DNA of 64,000 nucleotides, taken from the NCBI RefSeq assembly GCF_000282315.2, contig NZ_AKJN02000007.1, positions 496,001 to 560,000 on the forward strand. Reading direction: 5' to 3'. Positions 1 to 8,765 of the stretch are shown piece after piece. Position 1 is the stretch's first letter. Each line of letters starts with the position of its first letter. The DNA comes from Pseudomonas sp. GM41(2012) (GTDB lineage: Bacteria > Pseudomonadota > Gammaproteobacteria > Pseudomonadales > Pseudomonadaceae). The position numbers were made by a program, and so were the translations under genes. Under the pieces are notes generated by a model. The model was not told the origin of the DNA, made no database searches, and saw only the letters and a list, made by a program, of their open reading frames with translations.

Positions 1-965
1 AATTGCTCTGGCTCAGCGTCGCTGATGCCCAGGCGTTCACTGGTCGGCATCAACCGTTCGCGCAGTTGGGCGTAACCGGGCAGGTTCAAATCCAGATGCA
101 ATGCCGCTTGCCCGGTTTTCCAGCGCCACAGGCAAAACAGCGCCAGCAACAGTCGCGGCGAAACTCCGTAGACCACCAGCACGCCGACCAACCAAGTTGC
201 CCAGGCCTGACGAGCGCTTTCGATATTCAAAGCGGCGTCGCCGCTGGCGCGGATCATTTCCACGGTCGGAACGTTGAAACCCAGCATGGCCGGCAGGGCG
301 CCGAGGGCCTGGGTCATGGCGACGAAGGTGTCGCCGCCCAGGAGCGTGGTTTCCCAGACGAAGCCATAACGCCGGGTCGCCATCAGCATCAACAGCATGA
401 CCAGCGCGCTGAGCATCGCCAGCAACCACAAGCCGTTGACCAGTACGCCGACCGCCCAGCGATTGAGTTTCTGTCGTTGCAGCAAGAGCAGCAGGGCCGG
501 GGCCAGTTGCGCGGCTTTGGCATCGCGGGCGAGTTTTTCGCTGAGCCATAACCATAAGCGGCCGAGGGTAGCGCCGTGTTCGCCGGCGAAGACCAGGCCC
601 AACGCCCAGCTCAGCAATAGAATCAGGTTCAGCCCGAGCAGACTGCCCAAGGCCCAGAACACATTGACCGGGATTTGTCCGTCACCCAGCGCGGCAAACG
701 CCAGACCGGCGCCGCTGGCAATGGCCAGCACCGCCATCACGATCAGCGCCAGACGCGCGCCTTGAAGCCAATGTTTGAGGGCGCTGGTCAGCCCATCGCG
801 CTCGGCCAGCCACAGGGCACGGCGTTGAATACGTGTCGGCAGATCGCCGCCCGCGCTGCGGGCCAGTCGGTTGGCTTCCAGATCATCCAGGGGACCGGCG
901 TGTTCTTCACGCAGGCGCACCGTCTCGGTCAGCCAGAGGTTTTGCAGTGGAGTCAGTTCAGTCAC
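1..965 (-). CDS. DUF2868 domain-containing membrane protein (partial, C-terminus outside window)
   Basis: The frame is open from a GTG at 965 to the left edge, giving about 321 residues without a stop, so the C-terminus lies outside the window. Four hydrophobic stretches (about residues 72-94, 103-127, 170-197 and 258-281) predict an inner-membrane protein. The soluble N-terminus begins MTELTPLQNLWLTETVRLRE. I recognise the pattern as DUF2868, which in Pseudomonas usually sits next to a DUF3482 GTPase gene that would lie beyond the left edge. The start is uncertain: GTG at 965 follows a GGGA-like sequence, and the ATG at 972 is followed by an immediate stop. No function is established. It is divergent from folA, with starts about 85 bp apart. 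Confidence 0.8.
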   Translation of the reverse strand, partial: MTELTPLQNLWLTETVRLREEHAGPLDDLEANRLARSAGGDLPTRIQRRALWLAERDGLTSALKHWLQGARLALIVMAVLAIASGAGLAFAALGDGQIPVNVFWALGSLLGLNLILLLSWALGLVFAGEHGATLGRLWLWLSEKLARDAKAAQLAPALLLLLQRQKLNRWAVGVLVNGLWLLAMLSALVMLLMLMATRRYGFVWETTLLGGDTFVAMTQALGALPAMLGFNVPTVEMIRASGDAALNIESARQAWATWLVGVLVVYGVSPRLLLALFCLWRWKTGQAALHLDLNLPGYAQLRERLMPTSERLGISDAEPEQ

Positions 966-1050
966 GCGGCATCCCGTCGCTCAATTGAACGGTGAGCATA
1001 ACCGCTGTGGCGCTTATCGGGGTACGGGAGGCTCTGGTATCCTCGCCGGC

Positions 1051-1563
1051 ATGACTAAATCACTCCCCCTCAGCCTGATTGCAGCCCTCGGTGAAAACCG
1101 TGTGATCGGCGTCGACAACAGCATGCCCTGGCACTTGCCGGGGGACTTCAAATACTTCAAGGCCACGACGCTCGGCAAGCCGATCATCATGGGTCGCAAG
1201 ACCTGGGATTCCCTCGGTCGACCGTTGCCGGGCCGGTTGAACATCGTGGTCAGCCGTCAGGCGGATCTGGCGTTGGAAGGCGCGGAGGTTTATCCGTCGC
1301 TGGAGGCTGCAGTGGTTCGCGCTGAAGAGTGGGCTCGGGAGCAGGGCGTCGATGAGCTGATGCTGATTGGTGGGGCGCAGTTGTATTCGCAAGGGATGGC
1401 GCAGGCTGATCGGTTGTATTTGACGCGCGTGGCGTTGAGCCCGGAAGGGGATGCGTGGTTTCCGGAGTTTGATTTGAACCAGTGGAAACTGGTGTCGAAT
1501 GTTCCGAATCCAGCGGAAGGCGATAAGCCGGCGTACAACTTCGAGGTGTGGGAAAAGGCCTAA
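1051..1563 (+). CDS. folA: Dihydrofolate reductase
   Basis: A 170-residue protein that reduces dihydrofolate to tetrahydrofolate with NADPH, in cytosolic one-carbon metabolism. The usual signatures are present: MPWHLPGD at residues 25-32 with the catalytic Asp32, the cofactor segment GRKTWDS near 48-54, and GGAQLY at 107-112. The length is normal for bacterial FolA. The frame is open further upstream, but ATG 1051 (MTKSLPLSLIAALG) starts exactly at the family N-terminus; the Shine-Dalgarno sequence is weak. It is transcribed towards tcyP, and a REP doublet fills the convergent gap. Confidence 0.97.
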   Translation: MTKSLPLSLIAALGENRVIGVDNSMPWHLPGDFKYFKATTLGKPIIMGRKTWDSLGRPLPGRLNIVVSRQADLALEGAEVYPSLEAAVVRAEEWAREQGVDELMLIGGAQLYSQGMAQADRLYLTRVALSPEGDAWFPEFDLNQWKLVSNVPNPAEGDKPAYNFEVWEKA

Positions 1564-1569
1564 AAGCAT

Positions 1570-1655
1570 CGCGGGCAAGCCCGCTCCCACAGTTTTAGTG
1601 GTGTTCACACGTTATGTGTTTCACCACAATTCCTGTGGGAGCGGGCTTGCCCGCG
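1570..1655. repeat. REP doublet between folA and tcyP
   Basis: Two 23-bp arms (1570-1592 and 1633-1655) are exact inverted copies with core GCGGGCAAGCCCGCTCCCACAG, separated by 40 bp. It lies between convergent genes and could act as a bidirectional transcript end. It belongs to the same REP family as the many other copies in the window (GCGGGCAAGCCCGC variant). Confidence 0.9.
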
Positions 1656-1682
1656 AAGAGGCCCGCTCAGGCAACGAAAGAC

Positions 1683-3074
1683 TTAGGCGTGAGCCAACGA
1701 CCCATGCTCATCCGCATCCAACAGCTCTTTATCGGTCTGCTGCATGATCTGGCTGGTAATCGCGCCGGCGGTAATCGAACCACTCACATTCAACGCCGTA
1801 CGGCCCATATCAATCAGCGGCTCAACCGAAATCAGCAACGCCACCAGTGACACCGGCAAGCCCATCGCCGGCAACACGATCAACGCGGCAAACGTCGCGC
1901 CACCACCAACCCCCGCCACACCGGCCGAACTCAGCGTCACAATCGCCACCAGCGTCGCGATCCACAGCGGGTCCAACGGGTTGATGCCCACGGTTGGCGC
2001 GACCATCACTGCCAACATCGCCGGGTACAGACCGGCACAACCGTTCTGGCCAATGGTCGCGCCAAACGACGCGGCGAAACTGGCGATGGACTGTGGAATA
2101 CCCAAACGGCTGGTCTGGGCTTCGATGCTCAGCGGAATGGTCGCAGCGCTGGAGCGGCTGGTGAAAGCAAACGTCAGCACCGGCCAGATCTTGCGGAAGA
2201 AGCGCAGCGGGTTGATCCCGGCGGCCGAGACCAGCAGGCCATGGACCACAAACATCAGGCCCAGCCCGATGTAGGAAACCACCACGAAACTGCCAAGTTT
2301 GATGATGTCCTGCAGGTTGGAGCCAGCGACCACTTTGGTCATCAGCGCCAATACGCCGTACGGGGTCAGCTTCATCACAAGACGCACCAGGCGCATCACC
2401 CAGGCTTGCAGGGTGTCGATGGCGTTGATCACTTTCTGACCTTTCTCGACGTCATCTTTCAACAGTTGCAGCGCCGCGACCCCAAGGAACGCAGCAAAAA
2501 TCACTACGCTGATGATCGAGGTCGGCTTCGCGCGAGCGAGGTCGGCGAACGGGTTTTGTGGAATGAACGACAGCAACAGCTGCGGCACATTCAGGTCGGC
2601 AACCTTGCCCGCGTAGTCGGTCTGGATGGTTTGCAGGCGGGCCAATTCCTGAGTCCCGGCTACCAGGCCTTCGGCGGTCAGGCCGAAGAGGTTGGTCAAC
2701 CCGATACCGATCAGCGCCGCAATGGCCGTGGTGAACAGCAGCGTGCCGATGGTCAGGAAGCTGATTTTGCCCAGCGACGAAGCGTTGTGCAGACGGGCCA
2801 CAGCGCTGAGGATCGAGGCGAACACCAGCGGGATCACGATCATTTGCAGCAACTGCACGTAACCGTTGCCCACCAGATCGAACCAGCCGATCGAGGCTTT
2901 CAGTACCGGGTTGCCGGCACCGTAAACGGTGTGCAGAGCCACACCGAACACCACGCCCAGCACCAGCGCGAGCAGGACTTTTTTCGCCAGGCTCCAGGTG
3001 GTGTGACGGGTTTGCGCCAGGCCAAAGAGCAGGGCGAGGAACACCAGCAGATTGAGGATCAGCGGCAGATTCAT
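1683..3074 (-). CDS. tcyP: L-cystine:cation symporter, TcyP/YdjN type (DAACS family)
   Basis: A 463-residue sodium/dicarboxylate-symporter-fold protein that closely follows E. coli TcyP (YdjN) over its whole length, as far as I can compare from memory. Matching landmarks are the N-terminus with [16 protein letters not shown], the re-entrant loop [33 protein letters not shown] and [14 protein letters not shown]. It imports cystine across the inner membrane for sulfur nutrition. It is monocistronic and divergent from pchP. A palindrome of LysR-box form lies upstream at 3142-3166; E. coli tcyP is controlled by CysB, so sulfur regulation is plausible but inferred. Confidence 0.95.
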   Translation of the reverse strand: MNLPLILNLLVFLALLFGLAQTRHTTWSLAKKVLLALVLGVVFGVALHTVYGAGNPVLKASIGWFDLVGNGYVQLLQMIVIPLVFASILSAVARLHNASSLGKISFLTIGTLLFTTAIAALIGIGLTNLFGLTAEGLVAGTQELARLQTIQTDYAGKVADLNVPQLLLSFIPQNPFADLARAKPTSIISVVIFAAFLGVAALQLLKDDVEKGQKVINAIDTLQAWVMRLVRLVMKLTPYGVLALMTKVVAGSNLQDIIKLGSFVVVSYIGLGLMFVVHGLLVSAAGINPLRFFRKIWPVLTFAFTSRSSAATIPLSIEAQTSRLGIPQSIASFAASFGATIGQNGCAGLYPAMLAVMVAPTVGINPLDPLWIATLVAIVTLSSAGVAGVGGGATFAALIVLPAMGLPVSLVALLISVEPLIDMGRTALNVSGSITAGAITSQIMQQTDKELLDADEHGSLAHA

Positions 3075-3141
3075 TGGAACTCCGATAAAGACTTGTGCCG
3101 GCTACCTTCCGGGGCAGCCGCGAACCGGCAAGCCTAACAGC

Positions 3142-3166
3142 TTGATATCTAATGAATTAATATCAA
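3142..3166. promoter_or_regulatory. Candidate LysR-type operator upstream of tcyP
   Basis: TTGATAT (3142-3148) and ATATCAA (3160-3166) form a perfect 7-bp inverted repeat around an 11-bp AT-rich centre. It contains the T-N11-A arrangement of LysR-family boxes and lies 68 bp upstream of the tcyP start, in the tcyP/pchP divergent region. CysB is the natural candidate for tcyP; binding is inferred. Confidence 0.4.
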
Positions 3167-3329
3167 AAACATCTGATTACTGTCGTTTTTGGAATAAGCG
3201 AGTGTCGCTGGCAGAGATGCAGCTGGCGTAATAGGGACGCAAGCGGTCGCGGGCAGACGAGGGCTGTCATATTAATTTGATAGCGTCGAGCTCTTTGAAT
3301 CAGGGTCTTTTAATAAGGGAAGCATGCCG

Positions 3330-4385
3330 ATGAAGCTCGCACCGAAATTTCTGGTTGCCGCACTCTGCCTGGGCCTTGCCGGCCAGGTATTCGCTACGGA
3401 TTTGAAGCATTGGCCGGCCGATCAGGCCAAGGCGCTGGACGCAATGATTGCCGCCAACGCCAACAAAGGTAACTACGCGGTGTTCGACATGGACAACACC
3501 AGTTACCGCTACGACCTCGAAGAGTCGTTGCTGCCGTTCATGGAAAACAAGGGCCTGATCACCCGCGAGAAACTCGATCCGTCCCTGAAACTGATGCCGT
3601 TCAAAGACACTGCCGACCACAAGGAAAGCCTGTTCAGCTACTACTATCGCCTCTGCGAAGTCGACGACATGGTCTGCTATCCATGGGTCGCCCAAGTGTT
3701 CTCCGGCTTCACCCTCCAGGAACTCAAAGGCTACGTCGATGAGATGATGGCGTCCGGTAAACCGGTGCCGGCGACGTATTACGAAGGCGACGTGGTCAAG
3801 AAGCTCGACGTCAACCCGCCGAAAATCTTCACCGGCCAGAAAGAGCTCTACAACAAGCTGATGGAGAACGGCATCGAGGTCTACGTGATGACCGCCGCCT
3901 CCGAAGAACTGGTGCGCATGGTCGCCGCCGATCCGAAGTACGGCTACAACGTCAAACCGCAGAACGTAATCGGCGTGAGCTTGTTGCTCAAGGACCCGAA
4001 GACCGGCGAGCTGACCACGGCGCGCAAGCAGATCACCGCGGGCAAGTATGACGAGAAGGCCAACCTCGGCCTCGAGCTGACCCCGTACCTGTGGACCCCG
4101 GCGACCTGGATGGCCGGCAAGCACGCGGCGATCCTGACCTACATCGACGAGTGGAAAAAACCGGTGCTGGTGGGCGGCGATACCCCGAGCAGCGACGGTT
4201 ACATGTTGTTCCACGATGTCGACGTGGCCAAGGGTGGCATCCACTTGTGGGTCAACCGCAAAGACAAATACATGACCCAGATTAACGGCATGATGGCCAA
4301 GCACGCCGCAGCTCAGACCAAGGAAGGGTTGCAGGTTACGGCGGACAAGAACTGGGTGATTGTGAAGCCTGAGGAGATTCAGTAA
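3330..4385 (+). CDS. pchP: Phosphorylcholine phosphatase (HAD superfamily, periplasmic)
   Basis: A 351-residue precursor with a clear signal peptide (MKLAPKFLVAALCLGLAGQVFA, cleavage expected after FA). The mature HAD hydrolase carries the DMDNT nucleophile motif (Asp53, Asp55). It matches P. aeruginosa PchP closely along its length (YAVFDMDNTSYRYDLEESLL, SLFSYYYRLCE, YLWTPATWMAGK). PchP hydrolyses phosphorylcholine to choline and phosphate in the periplasm and feeds choline catabolism; in P. aeruginosa it is induced through GbdR. ATG 3330 is preferred over ATG 3324 because AAGGGA at 3315-3320 gives 9-nt spacing. It is followed by a REP singlet and a terminator shared with ilvD. Confidence 0.93.
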   Translation: MKLAPKFLVAALCLGLAGQVFATDLKHWPADQAKALDAMIAANANKGNYAVFDMDNTSYRYDLEESLLPFMENKGLITREKLDPSLKLMPFKDTADHKESLFSYYYRLCEVDDMVCYPWVAQVFSGFTLQELKGYVDEMMASGKPVPATYYEGDVVKKLDVNPPKIFTGQKELYNKLMENGIEVYVMTAASEELVRMVAADPKYGYNVKPQNVIGVSLLLKDPKTGELTTARKQITAGKYDEKANLGLELTPYLWTPATWMAGKHAAILTYIDEWKKPVLVGGDTPSSDGYMLFHDVDVAKGGIHLWVNRKDKYMTQINGMMAKHAAAQTKEGLQVTADKNWVIVKPEEIQ

Positions 4386-4399
4386 GACCGAGGCGCTGC

Positions 4400-4425
4400 C
4401 ATCGCGAGCAAGCTCGCTCCCACAG
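4400..4425. repeat. REP singlet downstream of pchP
   Basis: A single REP copy (ATCGCGAGCAAGCTCGCTCC core) lies just before the bidirectional terminator between pchP and ilvD. No partner arm is nearby. Confidence 0.75.
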
Positions 4426-4440
4426 TTGACCGAGTAGACC

Positions 4441-4471
4441 AAAAAAAACCCCGCACTTGGCGGGGTTTTTT
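4441..4471. terminator. Bidirectional Rho-independent terminator between pchP and ilvD
   Basis: An A8 run, a CCCCGC/GCGGGG stem (4449-4454 and 4460-4465) with loop ACTTG, then T6. With A and T tracts on both sides it can end transcripts of both convergent genes. Confidence 0.92.
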
Positions 4472-4489
4472 GTCTTCGACAGTTAAGTT

Positions 4490-6331
4490 TTACAGCCCGT
4501 CGAGCATCGCCTTGTTACGCACAGCACCCTTGTCGGCGCTGGTCGCCAGCAGGGCGTAGGCCTTCAGTGCAGTGGTCACCTTGCGTGGACGTTTTTCCAC
4601 AGGCTTCCAGCCTTTCTGATCCTGCTCGGCACGGCGACCGGCCATTTCTTCGTCGCTGATCAACAGGTTGATCGAGCGGTTCGGAATGTCGATCAGCACT
4701 TTGTCGCCATCCTGTACCAGACCAATCGCGCCGCCCGCCGCCGCTTCTGGCGAAGCGTGGCCGATGGACAGGCCCGAGGTGCCGCCGGAGAAGCGACCAT
4801 CGGTGAGCAGGGCGCAAGCTTTGCCCAGGCCTTTGGATTTCAGGTACGACGTCGGGTACAGCATTTCCTGCATGCCCGGGCCACCTTTCGGGCCTTCGTA
4901 ACGGATGATCACGATGTCGCCGGCTTTCACTTCGTCAGCGAGGATGCCGCGTACGGCGCTGTCCTGGCTTTCGAAGATCTTCGCGTTGCCTTCGAACACG
5001 TGGATCGACTCGTCGACGCCGGCGGTTTTCACCACGCAGCCGTCCAGCGCGATGTTGCCGTAGAGAACGGCCAGGCCGCCTTCTTTCGAGTAGGCGTGTT
5101 CGACACTGCGGATGCAGCCGTTTTCACGGTCGTCGTCCAGGGTTTCCCAACGGGTCGACTGGCTGAACGCGGTTTGCGTCGGGATCCCCGCGGGACCGGC
5201 CTTGAAGAAGTGATGCACCGCTTCGTCGTCGGTCTGGGTGATGTCCCACTTGGCGATGCCTTCGGCCAGGGTTTTGCTGTGCACGGTCGGCAGGTCGGTG
5301 TGCAGCAGACCGCCACGGGCCAGCGAGCCGAGGATGCTGAAGATCCCACCGGCGCGGTGCACGTCTTCCATGTGGTACTTCTGGATGTTCGGCGCAACTT
5401 TGCACAGTTGCGGCACGTGACGGGAGAGACGGTCGATGTCGCGCAGGTCGAAATCGATCTCGGCTTCCTGGGCCGCGGCCAGCAAGTGCAGGATGGTGTT
5501 GGTGGAACCGCCCATGGCGATGTCCAGCGTCATGGCGTTTTCGAACGCCTTGAAGTTGGCGATGTTGCGCGGCAATACCGACTCATCGTTGTCGCCGTAG
5601 TAACGCTTGCACAGCTCGACGATGGTGCGGCCGGCCTGCAGGAACAGCTGTTCGCGGTCGCTGTGGGTGGCCAGGGTCGAACCGTTGCCTGGCAATGCCA
5701 GGCCCAGGGCTTCAACCAGGCAGTTCATCGAGTTGGCGGTGAACATGCCGGAGCACGAGCCGCACGTCGGGCAGGCGCTGCGCTCGTACTCAGCGACTTT
5801 CTCGTCAGAAGCGCTGGAGTCGGCGGCGATCACCATGGCGTCGACGAGGTCGAGACCGTGGCTGGCCAGTTTGGTCTTGCCGGCTTCCATCGGGCCGCCG
5901 GAAACGAAGATCACCGGGATGTTCAGGCGCAGGGCGGCCATCAGCATGCCAGGGGTGATCTTGTCGCAGTTGGAGATGCAGACGATCGCATCGGCGCAGT
6001 GAGCGTTGACCATGTACTCGACGGAGTCGGCGATGATCTCGCGGCTCGGCAGCGAATACAGCATGCCGTCGTGGCCCATGGCGATGCCGTCATCCACTGC
6101 GATGGTGTTGAATTCTTTGGCGACACCGCCGGCGCGTTCGATTTCTCGGGCGACCAGTTGGCCCAGGTCCTTGAGGTGGACGTGGCCCGGTACGAACTGG
6201 GTGAAGGAGTTGGATATGGCGATGATCGGCTTTTTGAAGTCGTCATCTTTCATCCCCGTTGCGCGCCACAGTGCGCGGGCGCCGGCCATGTTGCGGCCAT
6301 GGGTGGATGTTTTCGAGCGGTAATCAGGCAT
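4490..6331 (-). CDS. ilvD: Dihydroxy-acid dehydratase
   Basis: A 613-residue IlvD, the usual length. It dehydrates 2,3-dihydroxy-isovalerate and -methylvalerate in valine/isoleucine synthesis and carries an Fe-S cluster. Cluster and signature segments are visible: [12 protein letters not shown] and [18 protein letters not shown] in the N-terminal half, and [17 protein letters not shown] near the C-terminus. The start [20 protein letters not shown] is the family N-terminus. It is monocistronic. The 258 bp upstream (6332-6589) separate it from the end of the accessory operon and show no gene or convincing terminator. Confidence 0.98.
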   Translation of the reverse strand: MPDYRSKTSTHGRNMAGARALWRATGMKDDDFKKPIIAISNSFTQFVPGHVHLKDLGQLVAREIERAGGVAKEFNTIAVDDGIAMGHDGMLYSLPSREIIADSVEYMVNAHCADAIVCISNCDKITPGMLMAALRLNIPVIFVSGGPMEAGKTKLASHGLDLVDAMVIAADSSASDEKVAEYERSACPTCGSCSGMFTANSMNCLVEALGLALPGNGSTLATHSDREQLFLQAGRTIVELCKRYYGDNDESVLPRNIANFKAFENAMTLDIAMGGSTNTILHLLAAAQEAEIDFDLRDIDRLSRHVPQLCKVAPNIQKYHMEDVHRAGGIFSILGSLARGGLLHTDLPTVHSKTLAEGIAKWDITQTDDEAVHHFFKAGPAGIPTQTAFSQSTRWETLDDDRENGCIRSVEHAYSKEGGLAVLYGNIALDGCVVKTAGVDESIHVFEGNAKIFESQDSAVRGILADEVKAGDIVIIRYEGPKGGPGMQEMLYPTSYLKSKGLGKACALLTDGRFSGGTSGLSIGHASPEAAAGGAIGLVQDGDKVLIDIPNRSINLLISDEEMAGRRAEQDQKGWKPVEKRPRKVTTALKAYALLATSADKGAVRNKAMLDGL

Positions 6332-6589
6332 GAAGCACTCCGGGCGGCTAATCAGGTATCAAAAGGGAAGTGAGCTTCTATTGACGTCTGGAACACTCAG
6401 AAATGGCCGTGTGTCCGGAAGTTGCCGATAACTTTGCGGGATCGCCGCGCGCTTCAGCTTGAGCTCATAAACCCGCCGGGGGATGACTGGCGATGAATGT
6501 CGCGATTCTACACGGCTGGCGTCAGGAGGGAATGCCGGAAAAGGGGGATCCAGCACTGACGGGGCGTGTGGGATGACGACCGGCAGGAA

Positions 6590-7795
6590 TCACCCGTTAT
6601 TCAGCGAGAGCTGCCGACGTGTGATCAGTGCATTGAAGGAAACGCCGACGGTGCTCAAGGCGAGGAAACTCAATGCGAGAGTCGTTTGCAGATGGGCTCC
6701 ACTCAGATTGATCAGGGCGCTGATCACCCCGCCAAAGATGAAGACCAGCGTGTTCCCGGCCGACGCCGATGTACCGGCACTGTCCGGGAACACTTCCATC
6801 GCTTTGGAGGTGGCGACAGGGCGGACGATGGTCGTGCCGGCGGTGCAGATGATCATAGGGATCAGCACGGTCAGGGCTGAAAGCCCCAGCAGATTTGAGA
6901 GCAAGAGCATCACCAGCCCCGAAAAGAAGATCAGGCTCAAACCAACAATGATCTGTGTATTGGCCGCGATCCGTCCATCGAGGACTCGAGCGACAATGCC
7001 GCCGATGATGTAGGCCACGCCATACAGCAACAATGTCAGGGAAAACTCGTAGGCCGAAAGCTGCAACTGCTCCATGAAGATCAGGGGCGAGATGACAATG
7101 AAGGAAAAGTGGCAGGTGAAGGCGATGGCGGCGATCAGCCAATAGCCGAGGAAACCCGCATCGCGACAGACGCGCCGGTAGGACTGAAGAATGCTTCGGC
7201 GCGGGGTTGTGGCGGTGTGCCGGTTTTCAAGAAAGAAACAGGCCTTGAGGAATACCGCAGCGGCGAGGGCAATAAAAACAATGAAACTGGCGGGCCAGTC
7301 CAGTGCCTGTTGCAACAGGGTGCCAGCCAGTGGCGAGACGGAAATGAAGATCCCGCTGGCGGTGACCATCAGAATCCGCAGTTGATCCCGCTCCTTGCCG
7401 TCGAACAGGTCCTGGACCAGCGCCTGCGAGAGTACGAAGCAACCGCAGCCGATGGCCTGCACCACCCGGAACATCAGGAACCAGGCGTAGTCGGTGGACA
7501 GCACGCAACCCGTCGCACCGACAATCGAGACAGCCATTCCCGCCAGCAGCAGACTTTTGCGCCCGATGACATCCGAGAGTGGACCGACCAGCAGTTGGGA
7601 AAGTGCGATCCCGATGGCAAACAGGCTGATGGAAAATGCGATGTCGGCTGGCGTGGTCCGGAAGTGTTCGGCCAGCGCCGGGAACGATGGCAGCAGAACA
7701 TCCAGAGGGAAGACCCCGAGCATCACCATGGCCATTAACAGTGTGATCGCAGAGCGGCGGTGTTTGACACTGACCGCAGATTTTCCTTCATCCAT
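6590..7795 (-). CDS. MFS exporter, Bcr/CflA-like (last gene of the accessory peptide operon)
   Basis: About 401 residues with twelve predicted membrane helices. The first helices read LLMAMVMLGVFPLDVLLPSF, followed by a motif-A-like loop GPLSDVIGRKSLL between helices 2 and 3, and LMFRVVQAIGCGCFVLSQAL in the drug:H+ antiporter region. This is the Bcr/CflA type of 12-helix MFS efflux pump. ATG 7795 is chosen because it overlaps the end of the upstream oxygenase gene by 8 nt and has AGGA 8 nt upstream; a longer upstream frame would run deep into that gene. Tight overlap with the oxygenase means one transcript, so export of the operon's product, or self-resistance to it, is the likely role (inference). 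A generic drug pump is the alternative. Confidence 0.85.
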   Translation of the reverse strand: MDEGKSAVSVKHRRSAITLLMAMVMLGVFPLDVLLPSFPALAEHFRTTPADIAFSISLFAIGIALSQLLVGPLSDVIGRKSLLLAGMAVSIVGATGCVLSTDYAWFLMFRVVQAIGCGCFVLSQALVQDLFDGKERDQLRILMVTASGIFISVSPLAGTLLQQALDWPASFIVFIALAAAVFLKACFFLENRHTATTPRRSILQSYRRVCRDAGFLGYWLIAAIAFTCHFSFIVISPLIFMEQLQLSAYEFSLTLLLYGVAYIIGGIVARVLDGRIAANTQIIVGLSLIFFSGLVMLLLSNLLGLSALTVLIPMIICTAGTTIVRPVATSKAMEVFPDSAGTSASAGNTLVFIFGGVISALINLSGAHLQTTLALSFLALSTVGVSFNALITRRQLSLNNG

Positions 7796-8765
7796 CGACA
7801 AGTCCTGCCTGTACGAAGAGCTGCTGGTTAAAAGGCAGGTCGAAAAAACCTGCCTTTTCCATTGCCTGTAGCGTCGCGCCTGCACCTGATCGGGCGCGCT
7901 GAAGGCAGGCTTGCGGGCCGGTCAGGGTACTGAGGATTTCTGCGACGCAATTCTCCCTGAGGCCCACGCTGTTCAGGCTTTCCTTCAGCCAACGCTCATC
8001 GACCTCAAAGAACATCAGGAGGATGTCCACCAGCAGCTTCGCGGCGAACGTGCGTTGGCTGCTGTTCAGGGTCAGCCACAGATAATGGAACACTTCGCAA
8101 AAATAACGACTGTGTCGGGCCTCGTCGGCGAGGTGGTCCCTGAGCATTTCCTGGACGCTGGACACCAACTCGTTGCGGCAAACCTCGAGCAGTTCCCTGG
8201 CGATGATGGTCTCTGACACGAAACCGACGAGAAACCAGGCCAGCGCCTTATGCCTCTCTGGGCAGTGGTCAATCAGGGCGTTCAGTCGGGTAATGCGATG
8301 TGGCATCACCGGGCGTTGGGTCATGCCGTAGAGGTCGGCTATCTGCTCGGCGAGACTATTGGAGAACAGCGCGTGATAACCCTCATCGGTATAAAGCTGG
8401 AGGGCGGCCGTTTTCATCCGTCGGGGGATGGACGCACCAAGCTCATCGTGGACGATGATTTCCACGGAGCGGTTGACGATCCGATGTTCGAGCCGGGTGG
8501 TGTAGTCGAGGAAATACACCAGATGGTTGGCCGATAATCGATGGGTGATCGCGCTGCCGGCGGCTTCAATCACCGGGTGATTCAGGTAGGACAAGAAGGC
8601 GGGCGGGAACCAGTGTCGTGTTTCCAGTTGCCGCTCCAGATCTGATGGCAATTGATAGGTGTGCTCGCTGGTGCGTACCGAGGCTCGGGTGTTCCAGTCA
8701 CCGAGGGTGAAGCGTTGTGCCCAGGCGTCGGGCAGTGACAGGTCGTCTGTGCGGGGCTCGGTCAT
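7788..8765 (-). CDS. AurF-family diiron oxygenase
   Basis: A 325-residue helical protein with all seven metal ligands in the spacing of AurF, the p-aminobenzoate N-oxygenase. Glu93, Glu128-x2-His131, Glu185 and His211-x3-Glu215-x2-His218 correspond to AurF E101, E136/H139, E196 and H223/E227/H230 (AurF numbers from memory). Only the E185 spacing differs, by three residues. AurF relatives oxidise amines to hydroxylamines, nitroso or nitro groups, or do other O2-dependent oxidations; the substrate here is unknown. ATG 8765 shares ATGA with the stop of the dehydrogenase gene, with GAGG 9 nt upstream. An earlier in-frame start at 8810 would overlap the previous gene by 49 nt and is less likely. 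Translation is coupled to both neighbours. Confidence 0.88.
   Translation of the reverse strand: MTEPRTDDLSLPDAWAQRFTLGDWNTRASVRTSEHTYQLPSDLERQLETRHWFPPAFLSYLNHPVIEAAGSAITHRLSANHLVYFLDYTTRLEHRIVNRSVEIIVHDELGASIPRRMKTAALQLYTDEGYHALFSNSLAEQIADLYGMTQRPVMPHRITRLNALIDHCPERHKALAWFLVGFVSETIIARELLEVCRNELVSSVQEMLRDHLADEARHSRYFCEVFHYLWLTLNSSQRTFAAKLLVDILLMFFEVDERWLKESLNSVGLRENCVAEILSTLTGPQACLQRARSGAGATLQAMEKAGFFDLPFNQQLFVQAGLVDG

Noticed and set aside
37-555. Alternative minus-strand frame at the left edge
   Set aside because: The frame starting at 965 encodes a coherent multi-helix membrane protein through the same DNA, so the shorter one is a shadow.
4757-6373. 538-codon open frame on the plus strand opposite ilvD
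   Set aside because: It is antisense to a complete ilvD; its translation is low-complexity Gly/Val/Asp/Arg-rich, typical of a high-GC mirror frame, and lacks a ribosome site.
6332-6589. Small gene between ilvD and the accessory operon
   Set aside because: The open frames there have no ribosome site or recognisable composition and no promoter evidence.
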